From contig DNPC01000129.1 in the NCBI GenBank assembly GCA_003501565.1, forward strand, positions 1 through 5,019: a stretch of DNA of 5,019 bases, in the 5' to 3' direction. A program made the translations under genes and the position numbers. Under the pieces are notes generated by a model. The model ran no database searches. It worked only from the letters and a program-made list of their open reading frames with translations, and was not told where the DNA came from. How positions within the stretch are numbered: position 1 is the first letter of the stretch; each line of letters begins with the position of its first letter. Source of the stretch: Planctomycetaceae bacterium. GTDB lineage: Bacteria; Planctomycetota; Planctomycetia; Pirellulales; Pirellulaceae. Positions 1 to 5,019 of this stretch are shown here, piece by piece.

Positions 1-1
1 A

Positions 2-109
2 ACGATAACTTCCCGATTGTGCTCAATAGGATTTCGGTACGTGACGCTCGACCTCGAGCCATTCCGGAGCGGCAGCCAAAACGCGGTCTACCGCATCGAC
101 CTGCCGTGA
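2..109 (+). CDS. possible 3' end of a gene cut by the left edge (unknown product)
   Basis: A frame open from base 2 ends at a TGA at 107-109 and would give the last 35 residues of a protein ending in AVYRIDLP. The support is compositional: from base 35 to 106, 22 of 24 codons end in G or C, as expected for a real gene at this G+C. The first 11 codons do not show this, so either the true frame changes near base 30 (another frame reads NDNFPIVLNRISVRD from base 1) or the bias is chance. The C-terminal residues RYVTLDLEPF and NAVYRIDLP read like ordinary protein, but I recognise no family. If real, the gene converges on the export gene across a 126-bp spacer (110-235) in which I see no clear terminator. 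The fragment is too short to assign a function. Confidence 0.3.
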   Translation, partial: TITSRLCSIGFRYVTLDLEPFRSGSQNAVYRIDLP

Positions 110-235
110 GTTGCGTGATGCCCTAGCACCGCTAGCCCGCTCCTGTTTTTCGCCGTTCCTGCGTGGTGACTATGTTTCGCACCTGGGCGGGAAGTCTCTG
201 CCGATCGGTCATAGGCTGGTTGGGAGTCCGACGCA

Positions 236-1534
236 TTAGTTTACGAAACCGTTTGCGTTGAAGCCTTCGCCAACTTGAGCGAAAGGTAGAACACCGTAGA
301 TTCCTCGCGTGAATACGTTGTCTACGAAGTCGTTGAAACGCGCGACTGGCTTGAGTGGCACGATGATCGTATCACGATCTCTGACCCAGATTTCGTCGGT
401 GCTCGTCAAGCTTCTGGCGGAGTGAACTCCGGCGAGATCGACAAGCGTTGCTATCAGCCGCCAATCCTCGGCTCTTCGGAAAATTGCAATGCGACGATTG
501 TTTCCGCGTTGATCGATAATCCCACCCGCTTCGATGATAGCTTGGGTGACCGTGGTAGGGCCGTTGAGTGTGATCCGGCCCGGGGTGGCCACCGCTCCAC
601 CGACCCAGGCGAAACGCGGGGCTTCAGATTCGATTTGTACATCGACTTCAAGGCCGCTGACGATCTCCTGATACCTCAAGTTGATTTCTCGTTTGATCTC
701 ACATGTTGTTAGGCCGAGCACGCAGACGGCGCCGATCTTGGGAAGCCGTACGTTGCCATCGGCATCAACGGTGTCTCTGATACCTTGTCCACCAGCGCCA
801 GCCCGAGCGTCGACCGAATTGATAATGCTCTCCAGCAGTGAGTTGCCTTTGACGAGGACGACATCAATGGCTGGTTGCTTGATGAATTTTTTGTAGCGCT
901 CATTGAGTACTCGCCGGAGCTGTGGGATGGTCATGCCTGCGGCCGCGACCGTACCAATCATCCTCAATTCGATGTTGCCATCCATGTTGATGACAACACC
1001 CCTGCCCTGTACGAGATCACCGACCTTAATGTCAGCGTCCTGAATTGAAGTGACTTCAATTTCGTCGCCAATCTGCAGACGGAAGTTCGGGCTTTTCAAC
1101 TGACTGCGTAGATAAATGAAACGCAGTTGGTCACCGACACGAATTCGATTTTGCATCGTTGAAGGAACTCGAACTGGACCGCGGAATTCACCATGAGCCA
1201 GTGGCTGAAAATTGTAAGGATGTAAGTCGCGGGCGGTCTGCGAACGGTAGCAATTGTCCGCGCAATCGACGCCGACCATGCATGGCTGACAGTGACCGGC
1301 AGCCACCTGAGGCTGAGCAGGCGGATTCGTAGCGGAGTAGCCGCAGTTATCGCACTGCATCGCTCCGCCGGCGGTCATCTGTGAGTGCATGGGCATCACG
1401 TAGCCAGGTTGACCAACCGGCATAGAATATCCGTGGTTTGATACCGGTGTGACTACCTGTGCACCGCTCGGGCAAGCGATTGCCGCAGCCAGGCCAAGTG
1501 CTAAAAACAAAGAGCGATTCGCTAGAGCTTTCAT
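236..1534 (-). CDS. Wza-like outer-membrane polysaccharide export protein (Poly_export/SLBB)
   Basis: This 432-aa protein is predicted to form or line the outer-membrane/periplasmic channel through which a capsular or exopolysaccharide leaves the cell. Start: the ATG at 1534 has AAGGA 8 nt upstream and opens a signal peptide (MKALANRSLF followed by an Ala/Leu core). The frame extends 43 codons further to a TTG, but that extension is basic and would bury the signal. Cys21 in AAIAC fits a permissive lipobox, as in lipoprotein Wza; cleavage after SGA25 is the alternative. Residues 35-100 are Gly/Met/Pro-rich with three Cys pairs (61/64, 82/85, 91/95). Residues 150-228 are a Poly_export domain (FRLQIGDEIEV, then DGNIEL, IG, GMT). 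Residues 253-302 repeat its second half. Residues 306-395 resemble an SLBB domain (VGGAVATPGRI, TVTQAIIEAGG). The tail at 398-420 is rich in spaced aromatic and aliphatic residues and could be the membrane-spanning amphipathic helix known from Wza. It lies 49 bp downstream of the TPR gene, probably in one operon. The family is clear; the exported polymer is unknown. Confidence 0.88.
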   Translation of the reverse strand: MKALANRSLFLALGLAAAIACPSGAQVVTPVSNHGYSMPVGQPGYVMPMHSQMTAGGAMQCDNCGYSATNPPAQPQVAAGHCQPCMVGVDCADNCYRSQTARDLHPYNFQPLAHGEFRGPVRVPSTMQNRIRVGDQLRFIYLRSQLKSPNFRLQIGDEIEVTSIQDADIKVGDLVQGRGVVINMDGNIELRMIGTVAAAGMTIPQLRRVLNERYKKFIKQPAIDVVLVKGNSLLESIINSVDARAGAGGQGIRDTVDADGNVRLPKIGAVCVLGLTTCEIKREINLRYQEIVSGLEVDVQIESEAPRFAWVGGAVATPGRITLNGPTTVTQAIIEAGGIIDQRGNNRRIAIFRRAEDWRLIATLVDLAGVHSARSLTSTDEIWVRDRDTIIVPLKPVARFNDFVDNVFTRGIYGVLPFAQVGEGFNANGFVN

Positions 1535-1542
1535 GGTTACAT

Positions 1543-1547
1543 TCCTT
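1543..1547 (-). promoter_or_regulatory. ribosome binding site of the export gene
   Basis: On the minus strand AAGGA stands 8 nt before the ATG at 1534-1532. It decides the start against the longer frame beginning at a TTG at 1663, and it places the signal peptide at the N-terminus. It lies in the 49-bp gap after the TPR stop codon, so the downstream gene can be translated independently within the shared transcript. Confidence 0.7.
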
Positions 1548-1583
1548 GCGAAGACGCGCGACGGCAGCGATGAAGCCGTTCGA

Positions 1584-3329
1584 TTAGCGTGCGTAAACGG
1601 CTTGTTGCGTCGGAATCGTTTGTGGAATCTGTGGTTGCACCGGCATGACAGCTGGAGCGGCAATTCTTTGATTGGGAGCCACCTGTTGTGTCAGGTGGTT
1701 CACCGGATTCATGGCGACAAACGTCTGCCCCGAGACATAAGTGATCTGTGGGCGTTGGATCGGAGCAGGCGCCTCAGGTTGGATCTGCACAGCGGCCCAG
1801 CTTGCCAGCTGCGCATCACCGAGTTGTTGGCTGGCGATAACCAGGTTTTTTGCCGCTTCCGGGGTTGTGCCGAGGCGTACCGAAGCCAGCAACGCTTCCT
1901 TGGCATCAGCGGGGCGGTCTATTTGTAGCAGCATGAACCCGAGGTTATTCAAGGCCAAGCTGTTTTGAGGGTCAATGGCTGCCGCCGCTCGGTAAAAAGT
2001 GATTGCCTCCCACTGGAGGTGTGACCGTTCGATGCCACTTCTTGCAATGGCCTGTTCCTGGGCAATACGGCCAATCATGTAAAACAATTCGCTCGCATAG
2101 GGATGGTTCTGGGCAGCATCAACAAAGCGAGTGGCGGCCCAGATGCGATAGTGCTGGGCAGCAGCCAACGGCGAAACTCCGGCGAGATTGTACGCTTTGA
2201 GGGCGTTGCTGGTGTGTGCGTCAACGAGTCGTTTGACGTCGCTATGGCCATGGGATGCGTCGGAGCTTGAGAAGTCACGCGCCTCCTGCAATGCCACCAA
2301 CGCATCTGCCATCGTGGGCTCAGAAGTGAAGCTTCCGACGTGCAGATCAATCATTTGCATCAAGTATCGAGCCGCTTTAAGAGCTTCGTCCCGAGCTGAA
2401 AAGAATGCCCGACGTCCCAGCAAGCGTTGACATTCAGCGCGATGTTGGTCGATACGATGTGCGACAGCTTTCCAGCCTTCTGGGTTGTCAACACTCCGGG
2501 TTGGTAACCCGCGTAATTCCTCGGGGGCCGCCAGTGATTCCGTAATTGCGGAAGCCAGTTTTTCCTTGCGTTGGGCTTCTAATTGGGCTGCCGTGGGCTG
2601 CGGTACTGGCGGAGCAAGGCGGGGCGCAGAAGGCTGGCGATCTCGTGCTAGCAACGACTGTTCGACCTGCCGCGCGTTTGAGCCGCTGGCGCGTGCCAAC
2701 CTCGCTTCGGCGGGAGACTGCGATGCAATTTGGCGTTCGTTGCGGCCGGCGGCAAGACCCATTGCTTGAACGGGTTGTTCCAAGTCCAGCACGATACCTT
2801 CTGTACCGGTGTCGAGTGCTTGCGAGGCATGATCGGTGTTGGTCCCGGGATTGCTGGCGGATCTGTGCATTGACCATGCGGCCTGTGTGGCCGGCAGCTT
2901 GCTTTTTGCAGCCTGGGACATGCTCGCAGTGGACTGCGCGGGGCGTGGCCGCGTGCTGGGGACCCACCTAATCTCGCCAGGGCTAGGCAGCCTGTTTGAA
3001 CCAGACCGCGTACGGGAACTAGACGGCGCGGCAGGTCTGCTGCTGGAGGCTGGTCCGGCAGCTGGGCGCGAAAGTGCACGTACTTGTGTAGCCTCTGGGC
3101 GCACCGCAGCCGTGGATGACGGCGACTGGTTGCTCTGGCTAGGCTGTACAACGAGTCGAGATGGTCGAGTTATGAACTGCGGGCTGGCGCTTCGATGGCT
3201 AGCGGTTCGACTTGTTGCTGCACCAGGTTGTTGGATGTAGTTCTCTTGCGATTGGCCAACAGAGCACGGGTAAACTGCCAGTGGAAACACGGCAAGCAGG
3301 AGCAGAGTTTTCTTGAGCGACGCGTGCAT
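1584..3329 (-). CDS. exported TPR-repeat protein with long Ser/Pro/Arg/Ala-rich linker
   Basis: This 581-aa protein starts at the ATG at 3329, chosen because MHASLKK plus a Leu/Ala/Val core (8-20) forms a Sec signal peptide. A TTG 21 codons upstream would mask that signal. No good Shine-Dalgarno is visible; CGGATTCC just before the ATG is the nearest purine-containing stretch. After the signal, residues 30-250 are low-complexity (Ser, Pro, Arg, Ala, Gln), basic and probably disordered. Residues 250-380 are helical (ALKAARYLMQMIDLH, MADALVALQEARDF). TPR-like helix pairs follow: about 412-455 (ASELFYMIGRIA and ITFYRAAAAIDPQN, split by a short insert), 457-490 (LALNNLGFMLLQI, ADAKEALLASVRLG; the best match), and 491-519. 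The tail at 520-581 is Gln/Pro/Val-rich. TPR proteins scaffold other proteins. Its place 49 bp upstream of a Wza-like gene suggests, by inference, a periplasmic assembly partner comparable in role to AlgK or the TPR parts of BcsC and PelB. Fold and export are well supported; the role is a guess from context. Confidence 0.8.
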   Translation of the reverse strand: MHASLKKTLLLLAVFPLAVYPCSVGQSQENYIQQPGAATSRTASHRSASPQFITRPSRLVVQPSQSNQSPSSTAAVRPEATQVRALSRPAAGPASSSRPAAPSSSRTRSGSNRLPSPGEIRWVPSTRPRPAQSTASMSQAAKSKLPATQAAWSMHRSASNPGTNTDHASQALDTGTEGIVLDLEQPVQAMGLAAGRNERQIASQSPAEARLARASGSNARQVEQSLLARDRQPSAPRLAPPVPQPTAAQLEAQRKEKLASAITESLAAPEELRGLPTRSVDNPEGWKAVAHRIDQHRAECQRLLGRRAFFSARDEALKAARYLMQMIDLHVGSFTSEPTMADALVALQEARDFSSSDASHGHSDVKRLVDAHTSNALKAYNLAGVSPLAAAQHYRIWAATRFVDAAQNHPYASELFYMIGRIAQEQAIARSGIERSHLQWEAITFYRAAAAIDPQNSLALNNLGFMLLQIDRPADAKEALLASVRLGTTPEAAKNLVIASQQLGDAQLASWAAVQIQPEAPAPIQRPQITYVSGQTFVAMNPVNHLTQQVAPNQRIAAPAVMPVQPQIPQTIPTQQAVYAR

Positions 3330-3707
3330 GGAGGAATCCGTCCAAGTGTCTCTGATGAAACGAAGAGTGCTGGAAAACGCGACTGCAGACAATGGTCAAA
3401 GCGCGAGTTCAACACACTCAGGAGACATAATCGGAAGAATTACACCTAGGTTTTACATACGGAGCTATAGAAACGAACCGTAGATGGCGGACCATCGGCA
3501 CAGGCCAGATAAGCCGCATAGATTGCCACTGACAATGCTAGCAAGAAGCCATAACTGAAAGATCATTACGAAAACGCAAACAACTTACGTTTGGAATGCA
3601 GCAGCTGGGCTATTCGCAGAGGTAAAAGAAACAGCCGCCATGCGGTTGCACGACGGCTGCTTAAATCTGCGTTCTGGCTTCCCGGCGCCAACTTACTCAG
3701 CGTGAAC
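3330..3707. other. 378-bp intergenic gap: terminator plus upstream region of the TPR-export pair
   Basis: The right part (3621-3662) is a minus-strand terminator for the isomerase-like gene. The remaining 290 bp, somewhat richer in A+T than the flanking genes, must carry the transcription start of the TPR-export pair because the terminator separates the two units. I found no good sigma-70 pair. The best isolated -10-like hexamer on the minus strand is TGTAAT, within GGTGTAATTC near 3440, but nothing near TTGACA sits 16-18 bp upstream. TTGTCA near 3535 has only a poor -10 partner. The only internal minus frame of note is 33 codons (3418-3519) without a ribosome binding site. No tRNA, repeat array or mobile-element end is visible. 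Confidence 0.6.
3621..3662 (-). terminator. rho-independent terminator of the isomerase-like gene
   Basis: On the minus strand, bases 3659-3632 fold into a 12-bp stem closed by an AACC tetraloop. It starts with CAGCCG, ends with CGGCTG, and has two G-U wobbles in the middle. Flanking AAG/TTT can lengthen it to about 15 bp. The stem is followed at once by TTTCTTTT (3631-3624). It begins about 49 nt after the stop codon at 3708. G+C-rich stem, small loop and T tract are the textbook layout. On the plus strand the hairpin is followed by CTTAAATC and lacks a T run, so the signal is directional. Confidence 0.85.
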
Positions 3708-4619
3708 TCACTCCGCGCTACGGGAATAGCTGGGCGCTACGAAGTCCTCGGGCTTGCGAGTCTCGGTCTCGAGACCAGATTGAGTCAAGCACTGGTCCAG
3801 GCCATCTTGTGCTTTACTGATCAAGGCGTCGCGTGTCGCTTTACCTTCAGCTGGCATTCCGCGAGCGGCAACGGGGAGACTCGCTCCGCTGCTAGCGATG
3901 GCCGACAGGTAGCCGGTGTTGTCGATAACGCCAGTTGAACCCGGTAGCAGGCAATCGTCGTCGGTCGCCGCGGCCGCCTCAACTCCCTCTTTGCAATCGC
4001 CCAACACGACCGATAGCACTTTCTCAGCGCCCAATTCCTTGAGCGAATCTACGGTGCCGCCACCCAGGTGCCAGTCCCATGAGTCGAAGACGATTCCGAC
4101 GTTTTTCGCAGTCATCGCGCGGACGAGGGCGCAGAAGCCCTCGGTATCGGCGACAAACTTAAACTGCTTGTCTTCAGCCGAAGCATCCTGAGGCGAAAAT
4201 GCGAGCGCAACTTTCACGTCTTGGCTGTCAAACTTGGCGGCAATTTCCGTGACGCGTTTCCGAACGACTTCAAAATACTCTGGGTACGGAAGCCGGTCAG
4301 TGGCTGCTGGCACTTTGACAATCGCGACCGGGCTACCACACTTGTTCGCAATTTCAGCGATGCTGTCGAGCGAAGCTAGTTCTTTTGCGAACTGCTCGTC
4401 GTCTGAGTCTAGGTTGACAGGTGCATCAAAACCAGCCGCGTTCAGTTTCGAACTTAGCAGGAAACGCGAGGCGCTCTCGAACGATGAACGCTCACAACGT
4501 TTCGCAAGATCATCCATATCGATATCGATCCCCTGAAACCCGTAGGTCAGCGCCAGTTCGATGATCTCGCTTTGGCGTCCGGTGATCGATAGATGGTCGC
4601 AACTCAAGTTCTTGTACAT
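3708..4619 (-). CDS. sugar phosphate isomerase/epimerase-like TIM-barrel protein, active site divergent
   Basis: This 303-aa protein is probably cytoplasmic: there is no signal peptide or membrane segment. The ATG at 4619 is preceded by AGGAGG with 9 nt spacing. It follows the xylose-isomerase-like (AP endonuclease 2) TIM-barrel pattern strand by strand: GFQGIDIDM (27-35), the barrel strand SPVAIVKVPA (96-105), VKVALAF (135-141), NVGIVFDSWDW (173-183), VLSVVLGD (201-208), LLPGSTGVID (224-233) and SLPVAARGMP (247-256). Family enzymes bind a divalent metal through Glu, Asp, His and Glu and isomerise or epimerise sugars. By eye, only Asp179 is kept. The first Glu aligns with Ala140, the His before the last Asp (208) with Val205, and the final Glu with Ala252/Arg253; the usual His three residues after Asp179 is Asp182, with His184 nearby. 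It may therefore be a non-catalytic or differently acting relative. It is a single-gene unit ending in the terminator at 3621-3662. The fold is confident; no substrate can be named. Confidence 0.82.
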   Translation of the reverse strand: MYKNLSCDHLSITGRQSEIIELALTYGFQGIDIDMDDLAKRCERSSFESASRFLLSSKLNAAGFDAPVNLDSDDEQFAKELASLDSIAEIANKCGSPVAIVKVPAATDRLPYPEYFEVVRKRVTEIAAKFDSQDVKVALAFSPQDASAEDKQFKFVADTEGFCALVRAMTAKNVGIVFDSWDWHLGGGTVDSLKELGAEKVLSVVLGDCKEGVEAAAATDDDCLLPGSTGVIDNTGYLSAIASSGASLPVAARGMPAEGKATRDALISKAQDGLDQCLTQSGLETETRKPEDFVAPSYSRSAE

Positions 4620-4628
4620 CTATGTAAT

Positions 4629-4634
4629 CCTCCT
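4629..4634 (-). promoter_or_regulatory. strong ribosome binding site of the isomerase-like gene
   Basis: On the minus strand AGGAGG, extendable to CGAGGAGGAT, stands 9 nt before the ATG at 4619-4617. It is a near-perfect anti-16S match and fixes the start. It contrasts with the TPR gene, where no comparable site is visible, which suggests efficient translation of this gene. Confidence 0.85.
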
Positions 4635-4702
4635 CGAAGAGTTGTGTTCCAAGGTAGACCCGAGCTGGTCCACAGAGCACTTCGCTCACGCAGACAAACT
4701 AG

Positions 4703-4715
4703 GGGGTGTGACCCC
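4703..4715. repeat. short G+C-rich hairpin in the isomerase-like gene's 5' region
   Basis: GGGGT, a 3-nt loop and ACCCC form a perfect 5-bp stem whose nearer edge is 84 nt upstream of the ATG. It could be an mRNA leader hairpin or a small operator, or it could be chance. No T run follows on the minus strand (CTAGTTTGTC), so it is not a clear terminator. Confidence 0.35.
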
Positions 4716-4971
4716 ATACGGCCACATTCATGACGATTCCCAACGGTCGATCGTCGCCCAATTGGAGGGGACTTAGAGGGTATCGCTTCCACAATGTTCA
4801 GGTGGCGTCAATGGCCAAGCCTCCGTTTCGGCCCGACGTGTACCCGCTTGGGGTATCGCAGCCTTGCAAGTTGACTTTCCACCTAGAATCGTCATCCTGC
4901 CGGTATCTTTACCGACCGGATTCCGTTGGATGGTAGTATGCCACAACGATCAAAAATGCGACAGGGGACCA

Positions 4972-5001
4972 GGCGAGCCTGACCGCAAAGTTTAGCTCGC
5001 C
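4972..5001. repeat. inverted repeat GGCGAGC / GCTCGCC near the right edge
   Basis: Two perfect 7-base arms are separated by 16 bases. An overlapping, mutually exclusive small hairpin (CAGG, CGAG, CCTG at 4970-4981) uses the left arm. On the minus strand the repeat comes right after a TAA at 4994-4992 whose frame ends GSSRAAAS, and a TTTTT run follows about 14 nt after the second arm. It may be a degenerate terminator of a minus-strand gene beyond the right edge, but the distance to the T run is too long for a standard one. Confidence 0.35.
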
Positions 5002-5019
5002 GCGGCCCTCGAACTACCC

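Larger units (their letters stand above)
4620..5019. other. 400-bp region upstream of the isomerase-like gene, no convincing gene
   Basis: This stretch should contain the promoter of the isomerase-like gene. The open frames crossing it lack ribosome binding sites, family resemblance and coding-like third-position bias. On the minus strand TTGGGA with TATGGG 19 bp downstream is the best but poor sigma-70-like pair, near 4740-4710. The region holds several small inverted repeats (4703-4715, 4901-4914, 4972-5001) and a 9-bp direct repeat GGGTATCGC at 4778-4786 and 4851-4859. At the right edge a minus frame reads GSSRAAAS and stops at 4994-4992. It could be the end of a neighbouring gene but is only 8 codons long. 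Confidence 0.5.

Noticed and set aside
1561..1579. Inverted repeat ACGGC/GCCGT between the TPR and export genes, as a possible internal terminator
   Set aside because: The stem is only 5 bp with a 9-nt loop and no T run follows, so it should not separate the two genes.
1535..1663. N-terminal 43-residue extension of the export protein
   Set aside because: It starts at TTG, overlaps the end of the TPR gene, is strongly basic, and would bury a clear signal peptide. The ATG at 1534 has its own Shine-Dalgarno.
2488..3240. Several 130-170 aa frames, on both strands, overlapping the TPR gene (for example 2546-2971 plus and 2648-3151 minus)
   Set aside because: They lie wholly within the TPR coding region, are Arg/Cys/Trp-rich with no family motifs, and are explained by the G+C-rich low-complexity codons of the true frame.
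3330..3392. N-terminal 21-residue extension of the TPR protein
   Set aside because: It starts at TTG without a ribosome binding site, and the signal peptide begins properly at the ATG at 3329.
3418..3519. 33-codon minus-strand frame (MRLIWPVPMV...) in the gap before the TPR gene
   Set aside because: No Shine-Dalgarno, too short, and no recognisable motif; not distinguishable from chance.
4604..4936. Frames of 62-71 codons upstream of the isomerase-like gene (4604-4792 minus, 4561-4776 plus, 4730-4936 plus)
   Set aside because: No ribosome binding site or family similarity; two overlap the real gene's start, and their composition is not coding-like.
4897..5018. 40-codon open minus frame entering from the right edge (containing LCGQARLVPCRIFDRC)
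   Set aside because: Third-position composition is not biased to G/C and it runs across the inverted repeat; it looks like an accidental open frame, though the edge prevents a firm decision.
1..5019. CRISPR arrays, tRNA or rRNA genes, insertion-sequence ends
   Set aside because: No regularly spaced repeats, no tRNA-like cloverleaf or rRNA segments, and no transposase motifs were seen on either strand.

Overview
The window looks like bacterial chromosome of mid-range G+C (about mid-50s per cent by eye). It most resembles a planctomycete of the Rhodopirellula/Pirellula kind. That is an inference from gene style: a Wza-like export protein with a Cys-rich N-terminus, a secreted TPR protein with a long Ser/Pro/Arg/Ala-rich linker, a xylose-isomerase-like TIM-barrel protein, and uneven use of Shine-Dalgarno sites. 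No rRNA or other phylogenetic marker is present.

Layout, left to right: (a) 1-109 may hold the last 35 codons of a + strand gene entering from the left, weakly supported. (b) 110-235 is a short convergent spacer in which I see no terminator. (c) 236-1534, minus strand, encodes a 432-aa outer-membrane polysaccharide export protein (Poly_export/SLBB, Wza type). (d) 1584-3329, minus strand, encodes a 581-aa exported TPR protein. It lies 49 bp upstream of the export gene and is probably co-transcribed with it. (e) 3330-3707 is a 378-bp gap. It holds a strong minus-strand terminator for the gene to its right and must hold the start signals of the TPR-export pair, although I found no convincing promoter. 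(f) 3708-4619, minus strand, encodes a 303-aa sugar phosphate isomerase/epimerase-like TIM-barrel protein with a very good ribosome binding site. (g) 4620-5019 has no convincing gene and carries several short hairpins.

The three main genes all point left, but the terminator at 3621-3662 splits them into two transcription units: the isomerase-like gene alone, and TPR plus export gene. The TPR-export pair fits a cell-envelope polysaccharide secretion module in which a periplasmic TPR scaffold partners an outer-membrane channel. No glycosyltransferase, Wzx, Wzy or Wzc partner lies in the window, so the exported polymer is unknown.

Most notable are a gapless internal duplication of the DG/IG/GxT export motif and three Cys pairs in the export protein, and the apparent loss of most metal-binding and catalytic residues in the isomerase-like protein.
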